From positions 30,175 through 94,174 of the forward strand of contig JAHJHI010000020.1 of assembly GCA_018824085.1 (NCBI GenBank): a stretch of 64,000 nucleotides of DNA, in the 5' to 3' direction. The translations under genes and the position numbers were made by a program. The notes beneath the pieces were generated by a model that did not search any database, was not told the DNA's origin, and worked only from the letters and a program-made list of their open reading frames with translations. This stretch comes from Gammaproteobacteria bacterium. GTDB lineage: Bacteria; Pseudomonadota; Gammaproteobacteria; Burkholderiales; Rhodocyclaceae. The stretch's first letter is position 1. Every line of letters begins with the position of its first letter. Below, piece after piece: positions 29,291 through 38,047 of this stretch.

Positions 29291-29866
29291 ATGAAAGCAC
29301 GCATCCTGTGCTTCGCCGGCAGCACGCGCGAAGCCTCGTTCAACCGCAGGCTGGCACGGGCAGCGGCCCGCGCCGTGGAAGAGGCCGGCGGTGAAGCCAC
29401 GCTGATGGACCTGCGCGATCACCCGCTGCCGCTGTACGACGGCGACCTCGAAGCGTCGGCCGGCCTGCCGCTGGGCGTGCGGCCGCTGAAGGAACTGTTC
29501 AAGACGCACCACGGCCTGTTCATCGCATCGCCCGAGTACAACGGGTCGATGAGCGCGGTGCTGAAGAACACGCTGGACTGGGTGTCGCGCCCGACCAGCG
29601 ACGAAGCGGGCACGGTGCCTTATGCGGACAAGGTGGTGGCGCTGTGCGCCGCATCGCCGGGCGCGCTGGGCGGCCTGCGCGGGCTGGTGCACCTGCGGGC
29701 CGTGCTGCAGTCCGTGGGCGCGCTCGTGCTGTCGGAGCAGCTGGCTGTCGGCTCGGCCGCCAGCGCATTCACGGTCGAAGACCGGCTCGCCGATGCGCGG
29801 CTGCAGCAGATGCTGGACCGCACCGCCGCGCGGCTGGTCGACGTGGCCGGTCGCCTGCGCCCCTGA
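29291..29866 (+). CDS. NADPH-dependent FMN reductase family protein
   Basis: A 191-residue flavodoxin-like protein. It opens ILCFAGSTREASFNRRLARA, the phosphate-binding loop of the family, and contains LFIASPEYNGSMSAVLKN, the flavin-ring motif, followed by TLDWVSRP. Such enzymes reduce quinones, azo dyes, chromate or free flavin; the substrate cannot be read from sequence. The ATG at 29291 has a very strong GAGGAGGAAGG ribosome site. An in-frame ATG at 29231 overlapping the previous stop would add 20 unconserved residues. Confidence 0.88.
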   Translation: MKARILCFAGSTREASFNRRLARAAARAVEEAGGEATLMDLRDHPLPLYDGDLEASAGLPLGVRPLKELFKTHHGLFIASPEYNGSMSAVLKNTLDWVSRPTSDEAGTVPYADKVVALCAASPGALGGLRGLVHLRAVLQSVGALVLSEQLAVGSAASAFTVEDRLADARLQQMLDRTAARLVDVAGRLRP

Positions 29867-29905
29867 GCCGCGCACTGATCAAGTTTGCCAATACGGGAAG
29901 AACCC

Positions 29906-30679
29906 ATGAAATACCTGCGTTTGCGCCATCAGGGCGACGAGAGGTTCGGCCGCATCGATGGCGATGCGGTCGAGCTGCTTGATGGCGAGCTGTTCGGCGA
30001 GCACCGCCCGAGCGGCGAGCGTGTGCCGCTGGACGGCGTCGAGTGGCTGATGCCCTGCGTGCCGACCAAGATGGTCGCGATCTGGAACAACTTTCACGCG
30101 GCGGCGGTGAAGGGCGGCAACACGATCCCGGAAGAGCCGCTCTATCTGCTGAAGTCGCCGGGCGCGTTCAACTGGCACGGCCAGCCGATTCCGAAACCGC
30201 TCGCCTTCGATGGCCGCGTCTTCTACGAAGGCGAACTCGGCATCGTCATCGGACGCGTGACGCGCAATGTCGATGAGGACGGCGCGCGTGCGGCCATTTT
30301 CGGCTACACCTGCATCAATGACGTGAGCGCGCTCGAACTGGTCGACAAGGACTCGTCCTTCGGCCAATGGACGCGCGCCAAGAGCTTCGACGGTTTCGGC
30401 GTGTTCGGCCCGGTCATCGAGACCGGTCCGCTGCCGGATGACGCCGAGGTGGTCACGACCGTCGGCGGGCGCGAGCGCCAGCGCTATCCGCTGTCCGACA
30501 TGATCATTCCGCCGCTCAAGCTGGTGTCGATGATTTCGCGCGACATGACGCTGATGCCCGGCGACGTCATCTGCTGCGGCACCTCGACCGGCGTGCTGCC
30601 GATGAAGGCGGGCAGCGTCGTGGAGGTGACGGTGAGCGGCATCGGCACGTTGAGCAACACCTACGCGCCGGCCGCCTGA
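29906..30679 (+). CDS. Fumarylacetoacetate hydrolase family protein
   Basis: A 257-residue protein of the FAH superfamily, which cleaves or isomerises acylpyruvate-like compounds from aromatic degradation. The conserved acidic metal site is visible (FYEGELGIVIGRVTRNV, with the E-x-E-like pair) together with GYTCINDVSALEL, RAKSFDGFGVFGPVI, and the C-terminal GDVICCGTSTGVLPMKAGSVVE. The start at 29906 follows GGGAAG. The gene lies 39 bases after the FMN reductase and ends the run of small genes started by qor. No aromatic pathway genes are adjacent, so the substrate is open. Confidence 0.87.
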   Translation: MKYLRLRHQGDERFGRIDGDAVELLDGELFGEHRPSGERVPLDGVEWLMPCVPTKMVAIWNNFHAAAVKGGNTIPEEPLYLLKSPGAFNWHGQPIPKPLAFDGRVFYEGELGIVIGRVTRNVDEDGARAAIFGYTCINDVSALELVDKDSSFGQWTRAKSFDGFGVFGPVIETGPLPDDAEVVTTVGGRERQRYPLSDMIIPPLKLVSMISRDMTLMPGDVICCGTSTGVLPMKAGSVVEVTVSGIGTLSNTYAPAA

Positions 30680-30727
30680 CGACCTGCGTCAACCCTCGGG
30701 GGCCGGCGCCTGCGCCATGATGACCTG

Positions 30728-32455
30728 ATGGACGCGCACGCCGGCCTGCCCTATCTGCAACCCATCCTGCTGTTCCTCGGCATCGCCGGACTGGTGATGC
30801 CGCTGCTGGCGCGCGCGCGCGTGTCGCAGGTGGTTGCCTTCCTGGCCGCCGGCGCGCTGATCGGACCGCACGGGCTCGGCCGCCTCGCGGCCGACCAGCC
30901 CTGGCTGTCGGCACTCACCATTGCCGACGCCGAAGGGGTCGGCGTGCTGGCCGAGCTGGGCGTCGTCTTCATGCTGTTCGTCATCGGTCTGGAGTTGCCG
31001 GCGCGCCAGCTATGGTCCCTGCGGCGCTGGGTGCTGGGAGTCGGTTCCGCGCAGTGGCTCGGCTGCGGCGCGGTGATCGGCGTCGTCGCGCTCGCCTTCG
31101 GCAATGCGCATGAAGCCGCGCTGGTGCTCGGCCTCGGGCTGGCCATGTCGTCCACCGCCGTCGTCATGCAGTTGCTCGCCGAATCCGGGCGCACGCGCTC
31201 GACCGTCGGGCGCATGAGTTTCGCCGTGCTGCTGCTGCAGGACATCGCGGTCGTGCCGCTGCTCATCCTGCTCGGTCTCATGGGCAAGGCCGGCGCGCAG
31301 GGCGGCGATGCCGGCTTCTTCATGCTGCTGCTCGGCGCCCTGGCGCGCGCCGCCTTCGCCGTGGCGCTCATCCTGCTGATCGGGCGGCTCGTGCTGACGC
31401 CGCTGTTCCGGCGCGTGTCGGTCACCACGCAGGCGGACAGCTTCATGGCGCTGACGCTGTTCGCGACGCTGGGCGTGGCGGCGCTGACCGGCGCAGCCGG
31501 CCTGTCGATGACGCTGGGCGCATTTCTCGCCGGCCTGATGCTGTCGGATACCGAATACCGCCACGCGGCGCTGACGGCGATCGAGCCCTTCAAGGGCCTG
31601 TTGATGGGGCTGTTCTTCGTGTCCGTCGGCATGAGTCTCGACCTGCTGGCCGTCGCCGGTGACGCTGGCTGGCTGGTGGCCGCGACGCTCGGCCTCTACA
31701 CGCTCAAGAGCGCGACGATGTTCGCGCTGTTCCGGCGCGCCGGGCTGACGCGCGGCGAGGCGGCGGAAGCGTCGCTGATGCTGGGGCAGGCCGGCGAATT
31801 CGCCTTCATCGTCATCGCCGCGGCGATGAGCGCGCGGCTGCTGGACGGCAGCGTCGGCAACTTCATGCTGCTGGCGGTGACGCTGAGCATGTTCATGACG
31901 CCTCTGGCGGCGCGCCTGGGCCGTGACCTGCACCGGCGCCTGGACGCCGGCCGGGACGAGATGCCGTCGCTGCAGTCGCTGCCCGAGCACGATGGCGTCG
32001 TCATCGTTGCCGGCTACGGCCGTGTCGGCCAGCGCGTGGCGCGCATGCTGGAGCGCGCCGGCGTGCAGTGGGTGGCGATCGAGCGCAACGTCGCCAGCGC
32101 GGCGAAGCACCATGCCGACGGGCAGCCGGTCATTGTCGGTGACGCCGGCCGGCCGTCGCTGCTGCACCATCTGGGTGCCGCCAGTGCCCGCGCCATCGTC
32201 GTCACGATGGACGACCCGGCTGCGGCACGCCACGTCGTGCGCAGCCTGCGTGCGGAGTTTCCGCTGCTGCCGCTGATCGCGCGTGCGCGTGACGGCACGC
32301 ACGCGCGCGAGTTGCTGGCGGCGGGCGCGAGCGAGGTCATTCCGGAGGCGCTTGAAACGGCGCTGCAACTGGGCCGCCACGTGCTCGAACATGTCGGCAT
32401 CGACGCCTCCGCCTGCGACGCGCTGGTGTCCGCCGAGCGGCGCAGCGGCGCTTAG
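30728..32455 (+). CDS. CPA2-family cation:proton antiporter with TrkA-N (RCK) domain (KefB/KefC type)
   Basis: A 575-residue inner-membrane protein with about 12 hydrophobic helices (residues 10-395), followed by a cytosolic Rossmann domain. CPA2 signatures are FLAAGALIGPHGLG, LAELGVVFMLFVIGLELP, AMSSTAVVMQLL and LLLQDIAVVPLL. The TrkA-N domain starts VVIVAGYGRVGQRVARML and gates K+ or Na+/H+ exchange in response to nucleotide or glutathione adducts. No KefG/KefF ancillary gene is next to it. Its TAG stop shares bases with the stop of the convergent His-rich gene. Confidence 0.9.
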   Translation: MDAHAGLPYLQPILLFLGIAGLVMPLLARARVSQVVAFLAAGALIGPHGLGRLAADQPWLSALTIADAEGVGVLAELGVVFMLFVIGLELPARQLWSLRRWVLGVGSAQWLGCGAVIGVVALAFGNAHEAALVLGLGLAMSSTAVVMQLLAESGRTRSTVGRMSFAVLLLQDIAVVPLLILLGLMGKAGAQGGDAGFFMLLLGALARAAFAVALILLIGRLVLTPLFRRVSVTTQADSFMALTLFATLGVAALTGAAGLSMTLGAFLAGLMLSDTEYRHAALTAIEPFKGLLMGLFFVSVGMSLDLLAVAGDAGWLVAATLGLYTLKSATMFALFRRAGLTRGEAAEASLMLGQAGEFAFIVIAAAMSARLLDGSVGNFMLLAVTLSMFMTPLAARLGRDLHRRLDAGRDEMPSLQSLPEHDGVVIVAGYGRVGQRVARMLERAGVQWVAIERNVASAAKHHADGQPVIVGDAGRPSLLHHLGAASARAIVVTMDDPAAARHVVRSLRAEFPLLPLIARARDGTHARELLAAGASEVIPEALETALQLGRHVLEHVGIDASACDALVSAERRSGA

Positions 32456-32835
32456 GGGCGGACGCCGGGTGGCAGCGCCGGATGGCTTTCGGTGGCGGTC
32501 GGCAGCGGGTGGTCGTGGCCTTCGATCACCGGGTGGTCATGACCGGCATGTACCTTGTGGTCCGACAGTTCGACCCCGGGCGGCAGCGCCGGACGGGTTT
32601 CCGTCGCGCTCGGCTGCGGGTGGTCATGGCCTTCGATCACCGGATGTTCGTGGCCCGCGTGCACCTTGCGGTCGGACAGTTCGACGCCCGGCGGCAGCGC
32701 CGGTGTGGTGGCGATGTTGGCGGGTGGCCGGTCGCGCAATGCCTTGGCCGGATGCACGGATCCAGCGTGCGTGCCGGCCCAGGCGCTCGTACAGAGCAGC
32801 GCGGAAAGCGCGATGGCCTTGAATGTCGTGTTCAT
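32452..32835 (-). CDS. Exported His-rich tandem-repeat protein
   Basis: A 127-residue protein with signal peptide MNTTFKAIALSALLCTSAWA. The mature part consists of a short linker and two 37-residue repeats (residues 45-81 and 82-118), plus a 9-residue partial third. Each repeat reads PALPPGVELSD, then KVHAGH-x-HP, VIEGHDHP and a Ser/Thr-Ala-Thr-Glu tail. There are 14 His in total, no Cys in the mature part, and the order is probably extended. Periodic H-x-H pairs suggest binding of Zn, Ni or Cu in the periplasm. I know no named family. A GAGGAG site precedes the ATG. Confidence 0.75.
   Translation of the reverse strand: MNTTFKAIALSALLCTSAWAGTHAGSVHPAKALRDRPPANIATTPALPPGVELSDRKVHAGHEHPVIEGHDHPQPSATETRPALPPGVELSDHKVHAGHDHPVIEGHDHPLPTATESHPALPPGVRP
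32455..32703. repeat. 111-bp tandem repeat inside the His-rich gene
   Basis: Two near-identical 111-bp units (32482-32592 and 32593-32703) followed by a 27-bp partial unit that runs into the stop codon. The units keep the reading frame and differ at only a few positions, indicating recent duplication or selection on the encoded 37-residue unit. Confidence 0.85.
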
Positions 32836-32966
32836 GATGAACTCCTCGGATGGGTGAAAATGTGCAGGTCTGAATCAAGTGTGTGCCGAATGTTGCGATG
32901 CAGCATTGACCTGACGCAAACACCGCCTCCGTGCCCGGTGCATCGGAGCGCCGGCGCGGGCCCGCG

Positions 32967-33797
32967 ATGACCGCATCCGCGCTGCCGCTGCTTTTCCTGC
33001 ACGCGAACGGCTATCCCGCCGGCGTCTATCGCCTCTTTCTCGATGCGCTGGCGGCGCGGCATCCGGTGTGTGCCATCGAAACGATAGGGGCCGAAGGCAC
33101 GCACCATCCGGACCACGGCTGGCGCCGCATGCGGGCGCAGGTGTCGGCCCGGCTCGACGCGCTGCCGGCGCCGCGCGCGGCGCTGGTGGGTCATTCGATG
33201 GGCGGTTATCTGGCGGCCATGGCGGCGGTGCAGCGGCCGGACCGGGTGGCCGCGGTGGTGCTCATCGACGCGCCGATGGTGCTTGGCTGGCGCGCGTCGC
33301 TGGTGTCGGCGGCAAAGGTGAGCGGCATGACCTGGCGCATCGGACCGGCGCCGGTCGCCGCACGCCGCCGCCAGCACTGGGCGTCGCTCGAAGAGGCGCG
33401 CGCGCATCTCGGTGCCAAGCCGTTCGTGCAGCGCTGGGCGCCCGGCGTGCTGGACGACTTCCTGCGTGCGGCGCTGCGTCCGCTGCCGGGCGGCAGCGGC
33501 GTCACGCTGACCATCCCGCGCGACGTCGAGCGCAGCGTCTACGCGACGCTGGCCCACCGCGACGCGTTCCGCGCCGTGTGCGCGCTGCGTCGGCGCGGCG
33601 TGCCGGTGGGCTTCATCGCCGGGCGCGATTCCGACGAGACGCGGCTCGCCGGGCGCGGCGGCAACCGCCGCTTCTGGGGCGCCGACTGGCAGGAGCTGCC
33701 GACCGGTCATCTGGTGCCGATGGAAGCGCCGCACGCCTGCGCGCAGGCGGTGCTCGACCAGCTCGCCCGGTGTCACGCGGACGTCATCGAGCGGTAA
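32967..33797 (+). CDS. Alpha/beta hydrolase
   Basis: A 276-residue alpha/beta hydrolase. The oxyanion-side motif is LLFLHANGYPAGVYRLFL (HANG in place of HGxx). The nucleophile elbow is ALVGHSMGGYLAAM, with Ser in G-H-S-M-G. The C-terminal catalytic His is in LPTGHLVPMEAPHA, and an acidic residue lies in FIAGRDSDETR. The pattern resembles lipase/esterase-type hydrolases of unknown substrate. The ATG at 32967 is chosen; a GTG at 32931 would add 12 unsupported residues. Confidence 0.85.
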   Translation: MTASALPLLFLHANGYPAGVYRLFLDALAARHPVCAIETIGAEGTHHPDHGWRRMRAQVSARLDALPAPRAALVGHSMGGYLAAMAAVQRPDRVAAVVLIDAPMVLGWRASLVSAAKVSGMTWRIGPAPVAARRRQHWASLEEARAHLGAKPFVQRWAPGVLDDFLRAALRPLPGGSGVTLTIPRDVERSVYATLAHRDAFRAVCALRRRGVPVGFIAGRDSDETRLAGRGGNRRFWGADWQELPTGHLVPMEAPHACAQAVLDQLARCHADVIER

Positions 33798-33843
33798 TTC
33801 CGGTACGCCAAAGTCATCGTCTTGCGCCTGCCCGCAGAACGCC

Positions 33844-36693
33844 ATGACACACCGCCTCTTTTGCCTGACCCGCCTTGCCGCCGCCATTGCGCTGGCACTT
33901 GGCGCATCGCTGCCCGCCACCGCGGGGCTCTATGACGGCGCGGCCGACGCGACGGCACTGGAGGCGGCGTTCGCCGGATGGCAGACGCTGAAGAAGGAGT
34001 CCGATTCGTTATGGTGGGCCGGCTCGATCAGCATCCGGATGCCCGACTGGGGCGACTGGTTCAATCAGGGCGACTCGACGAGCAGCTTCGTGATCCTGTT
34101 TCCTCAAGGGTGGGTGGCCGACTGGCTCGCGAGCGCGGATGCCGACCTCGGTGCCGCCGGTGCGCCGGTGTATCTCGGGTCGCAGACGCTGCGGCTCGGC
34201 GCCGGTTTCGACACCTGGCGGGACTTTGTCATCGGCTATACGCTGGCTTCGCCGTTCCCGCGGGTTGAATACGACGGTCAGGCATCCGGTCAGCCCGCCG
34301 TCGAGCCGGTGCGCGCGGGTGGCGGCGTGATCGACACCGCTGGCCATGACTTCGGCATTCATGGGCGCATCACCGCGCATGAGGTGCTCGTGAAGCAGGG
34401 CGCCGGCACGCTGCGCGTGACCAATAGCGGCAATGTCTGGCTGGCGGCTCCGGTGGTGGCGCAGGGGCGGCTCAGTGGCGACGCACCCAGTCTGGACACC
34501 GATATCCACGTCGGGAGCGGCGCGCAGCTCGAGTTCGTGCAGGCGGTTGACGCGATCCATGCGCGCAGCGTGTCCGGCGACGGTGACGTCGTGAAGCGCG
34601 GCGCCGCCACGCTGACGCTGGATGCGCCCCAGTCCTTTGCCGGCACGCTGAGACTGGAGGAAGGGCGGCTCGCGCTGGGGGCGGCGGCCAGCCTGGAGAG
34701 CGCCAGAGAAGTGGATGTTGCCGCTGCGGCCACGCTGGATCTGCGCGCGCGCACGCAGCCGACCCGGCTGAGGCTGCTGACCGGTGCCGGCAATGTCGAA
34801 CTCGGTGACGGTGACCTGTGGCTGCGCGGCGCCGACCGGTGGATGTCCGGCGTCGATGACGGGCCGGACGTGTTCGACGGCAGCCTGTCGGGCGCCGGCC
34901 GGCTGGTCATCGATGCGCTGGCCGACGTCGAGTTGCGCGGCAACAACAGCCAGGCACGCGGCACGCGCGTCGAAGGCACGCTGCGCGCCGGTCGCGACAC
35001 CAGCCTCGGCGCGGCGCAGAGGGCGCTGGAATTGCGCGGCGGCCGGCTGGTCGCGACCCGCGGTTTCACGTTGCGGCGCGCTATCGACAGCACGGGTGAC
35101 AGCGTCATCGACACCGGTGCGCACGGCCTTGTGCTCGACGCCGCGCTGTCGGGCAGTGGCTCGCTGCTCAAGGCCGGCAGCGGCTCGCTGATGCTGACGC
35201 GTGCCGGCCGCTACGAGGGCAACCTGCACGTTGCCGGCACGCTGGCGCTGCGCGGTGCCGGCAGCACCGGTGCGGGCAGCCGCCTGTTGCTCGGCGCCGG
35301 CGCGCGCTTCGACATTTCGCAGGCCGACGGCGCACGCGCGGTGGCCGGTCTGGACAGCATGGAAAGCGACAGCCGCGTGCTGCTGGGCGGCAATGCGCTG
35401 CACCTGGATGTCGCTGATCACGCCTACTACGGCGGACGCATGGACGGCAGCGGCGACCTGGTGAAGACCGGCGCCGGCACGCAGTGGCTGTACGGCGCGG
35501 GCGATTTCAGCGGGACCACGCGGGTGCGCGAGGGCGTGCTCGAGGCGCTGCCTCAGAGTGTCGGCACGCGCGTCGTCAATGACGCAGTCGTGCGCATGCA
35601 TGTCGGTGCCGGCGGCGCGCAGGCCTGGTCGGGCGAGTTGTCCGGCAGCGGCCGCTTCGTGAAGACGGGGGGCGGCCTGCTGTGGCTGCGTGGCGGCAAC
35701 ACGCAGGCGAAGGTCGTCGTCGAGGGCGGTGCGCTGGCCGGGCGCAGTGCATCGCTCGGTGGCGACATCGACGTGGAGCACGGCGCAGGCGTCGCCTTCT
35801 ACATCGACGGCAACGACACGCACAGCGGCCGCATTGCCGGCGCCGGCACGCTGTACAGCTACGGCGACGGCGTGCTGACGCTGGCCGGCAGCTATTCGCA
35901 CAGCGGCGGCACGGCCGTCAGCAACACGCTGCGCATCGACAGCGACGCGCGGCTGGGGGCGGCGGAGGGGGCGCTGCTGCTGGCTGGCGGCACGCTGCAG
36001 GCGCAGGCCGACATGACCTTGAACCGGCACGTCGCGCTCGGCGTCGACGGTGGCCGCATCGACACCGACGGACACGACATCGTGCTCAACGGCGATGTGA
36101 CCGGACCGGGCGGGCTGACCAAGACGGGCGACGGCCGCCTCACGCTCGCCGGAGCCTACAGCTACGCCGGACTGACGCTGGTCGAGGCGGGCGAGCTGTC
36201 ATTGACCGGCGTGCTCGATGGCAGCTTCGAGGTGATGGCCGGTGCCCGGCTCACGGCGTCCGGCGTCGTTGGCGGTGACATCATTTCCAGCGGCGGAGAC
36301 ATCGTGATCGGCTCGTCGGGCGTACGCGCCGGCTCGATCATCCTGGGCGGCACGATGACCTTCAACATCGCCGCATCCGGCGCCGGCAGCGCCATGCTGT
36401 CGGCGGGCTCGCTGTCCATCGGAAGCGGCGCCGCGATCCGCGTGCAGGCAGACGACCTGTTCCTGCGGCCCGGCGGCCAAATCACGCTGCTGGCGGCCGG
36501 CGGCATCAGTGTTCTGGATGCCGGTTCGATCCGGCTGGACGACAGGCTCGTCGCCGCCGGCTACAGCGTGAGCGTCAGCGATGCGGCGCTGACGCTGGTC
36601 GCCGCGCCGGTGCCCGAGCCGTCGCAGCTCGCGCTGCTGCTGGCCGGGCTGGGACTGGCCGGCTGGCGCGCGCGGCGCCGCATGGCCGGCTGA
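33844..36693 (+). CDS. PEP-CTERM sorted protein with autotransporter-type beta-strand repeats
   Basis: A 949-residue secreted protein. The signal peptide ends LPATAG. The body holds many beta-strand repeats of the autotransporter-associated type, recognisable by G-x-G-x-L-x-L-x-G turns such as KQGAGTLRVTNSG, KAGSGSLMLTRAG, KTGAGTQWLYGAG, KTGGGLLWLRGGN and KTGDGRLTLAGAY. There is no C-terminal autotransporter barrel. Instead the end is VPEPSQ (near residue 924), a hydrophobic helix LALLLAGLGLAGW and a basic RARRRMAG tail. This is a PEP-CTERM signal, processed by exosortase in exopolysaccharide-producing bacteria. The exosortase itself is not in this window. Confidence 0.9.
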   Translation: MTHRLFCLTRLAAAIALALGASLPATAGLYDGAADATALEAAFAGWQTLKKESDSLWWAGSISIRMPDWGDWFNQGDSTSSFVILFPQGWVADWLASADADLGAAGAPVYLGSQTLRLGAGFDTWRDFVIGYTLASPFPRVEYDGQASGQPAVEPVRAGGGVIDTAGHDFGIHGRITAHEVLVKQGAGTLRVTNSGNVWLAAPVVAQGRLSGDAPSLDTDIHVGSGAQLEFVQAVDAIHARSVSGDGDVVKRGAATLTLDAPQSFAGTLRLEEGRLALGAAASLESAREVDVAAAATLDLRARTQPTRLRLLTGAGNVELGDGDLWLRGADRWMSGVDDGPDVFDGSLSGAGRLVIDALADVELRGNNSQARGTRVEGTLRAGRDTSLGAAQRALELRGGRLVATRGFTLRRAIDSTGDSVIDTGAHGLVLDAALSGSGSLLKAGSGSLMLTRAGRYEGNLHVAGTLALRGAGSTGAGSRLLLGAGARFDISQADGARAVAGLDSMESDSRVLLGGNALHLDVADHAYYGGRMDGSGDLVKTGAGTQWLYGAGDFSGTTRVREGVLEALPQSVGTRVVNDAVVRMHVGAGGAQAWSGELSGSGRFVKTGGGLLWLRGGNTQAKVVVEGGALAGRSASLGGDIDVEHGAGVAFYIDGNDTHSGRIAGAGTLYSYGDGVLTLAGSYSHSGGTAVSNTLRIDSDARLGAAEGALLLAGGTLQAQADMTLNRHVALGVDGGRIDTDGHDIVLNGDVTGPGGLTKTGDGRLTLAGAYSYAGLTLVEAGELSLTGVLDGSFEVMAGARLTASGVVGGDIISSGGDIVIGSSGVRAGSIILGGTMTFNIAASGAGSAMLSAGSLSIGSGAAIRVQADDLFLRPGGQITLLAAGGISVLDAGSIRLDDRLVAAGYSVSVSDAALTLVAAPVPEPSQLALLLAGLGLAGWRARRRMAG

Positions 36694-36709
36694 ACGTCGT
36701 CGCCGTGAC

Positions 36710-37996
36710 CTACGGCGGCGACACCTGTGCGGCGCCCCGCGATGACCGGGATTTCTTCGCGTGGTACATGCCCTGGTCGGCATGTTCCATGAGGCGCTGT
36801 GCATCGGCACCCGTGTCGCGGACGGTGGCGACGCCGATGCTCAGACCGACCGAAACCTGCAGCTCACCGATGCCTATCGGCTGGCGGATTGCGGCGCTCA
36901 ATCGGTCGGCAACGGATCTCGCGGCGGCTTCATCGCTGACGCCGTGCAGCAGGATGAGGAATTCGTCGCCCGCCAGACGGGCCACGAAATCCTTGCCGGA
37001 CACGGACTGGCGCAGGCGCTGCGCGACCGCCTTCAGCACTTCGTCGCCGACGCGATGGCCGTGCCGGTCATTGACCGGCTTGAAGTGGTCGAGGTCGCAG
37101 AACAGCACGCTGAACTGGGCGGCGCTGTCGTCGGGGTTCTCCGACCAGCGCTGCACGAGAGCTTCCAGCGCTTCGTTGACATAGGCCCGATTGGGCAGGC
37201 CGGTCAGCGAGTCGTGCCGCGTCATCGCCTCCAGTTCGTCGCGCTGCAGGTGCAGCGTCAGGTCGCGCACCACGCCGACGAAGCGACGGGCCGTGCTGTC
37301 GCTGATGTCGGCGACGGTGAGGTGCATGCGGAAGCGGGAGCCGTCCTTGCGCATCGCGTCCTCGACCCGGCCGACGCCGATGATCTGCGCCTTGCCGCTC
37401 CGGTGATAGTTGTCCAGATAGCTGTCGTGGCGCTCGCTGTGGCCCGGCGGCAGCAACATGCTGATGTTGCGTCCCGTCACTTCGGCCGCGCTCCAGCCGA
37501 AGAGTGCTTCCGCCGCGCCGTTGAAGGAGCGGATGGCGCCCCGTTCGTCGATCACGATGACGCCTTCCGACACGCGGTCGAGCGCGCTGCGGCTGATGCG
37601 GCGCAGCGCGACCATGCGCCGCAGCGCGCTCTGCCTCTCCCGGAGCGCGGCAACGGTGAGCGGTTTCGGGATCGCGAAATCGATGTGCCCGGGCACATCG
37701 GCTGAAATGGCGTGATGAACCTCCGCGCTGTCGCTGAGCGTGACGATGGGCAGCCAGTCCTGGCAGAGCTTCTCGCGCACGTAGCGGATCGTCCGGCACA
37801 CCACGTCGTGTCCGAGATCCTCGTCGATGAACAGGATGTCGGGAGGCTGCTGCGCAATCGCCAGCCGCGCCTGGGAATCCGATGGGCATACATGGATGGA
37901 CAGTTCGTCGAACTGTGCCGCCAGATCATCGAAGAGGGCGACCACGGTTTCGTCCATGGTGAGCAGCTTGAGCGTGACAGCGTGCAAAGTGTGCAT
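36710..37996 (-). CDS. REC-PAS-GGDEF diguanylate cyclase
   Basis: A 428-residue cytosolic signalling protein. Residues 1-125 form a receiver domain with phospho-acceptor Asp in ILFIDEDLG and the conserved Lys in FAIPKPLT. A PAS domain (RVSEGVIVIDERGAIRSFNGAAE) follows, then GGDEF from SLTGLPNRAYV. The active site reads RLAGDEF; AGDEF is a known functional variant. An I-site-like R-x-x-D upstream is not obvious. No histidine kinase is adjacent. It is convergent with the PEP-CTERM gene and upstream of the TRAP genes on the same strand. Confidence 0.9.
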   Translation of the reverse strand: MHTLHAVTLKLLTMDETVVALFDDLAAQFDELSIHVCPSDSQARLAIAQQPPDILFIDEDLGHDVVCRTIRYVREKLCQDWLPIVTLSDSAEVHHAISADVPGHIDFAIPKPLTVAALRERQSALRRMVALRRISRSALDRVSEGVIVIDERGAIRSFNGAAEALFGWSAAEVTGRNISMLLPPGHSERHDSYLDNYHRSGKAQIIGVGRVEDAMRKDGSRFRMHLTVADISDSTARRFVGVVRDLTLHLQRDELEAMTRHDSLTGLPNRAYVNEALEALVQRWSENPDDSAAQFSVLFCDLDHFKPVNDRHGHRVGDEVLKAVAQRLRQSVSGKDFVARLAGDEFLILLHGVSDEAAARSVADRLSAAIRQPIGIGELQVSVGLSIGVATVRDTGADAQRLMEHADQGMYHAKKSRSSRGAAQVSPP

Positions 37997-38047
37997 GGGG
38001 CGGGTCGATGCAATGGCGAATCTGTCGGAGAGGCAGCGGTCGCCGTG

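Noticed and set aside
31010..32392. A 460-codon minus-strand frame rich in Gln, Arg and His
   Set aside because: Antisense to the cation/proton antiporter; composition is typical of a reverse-strand shadow.
32455..32703. A CRISPR array or mobile repeat
   Set aside because: The 111-bp units are in-frame coding repeats of one exported protein, with no spacers and no inverted ends.
34009..36075. A 688-codon open frame on the minus strand
   Set aside because: Antisense to the PEP-CTERM protein, with repetitive Arg/Ala/Gln composition mirroring the sense repeats; no start signal.
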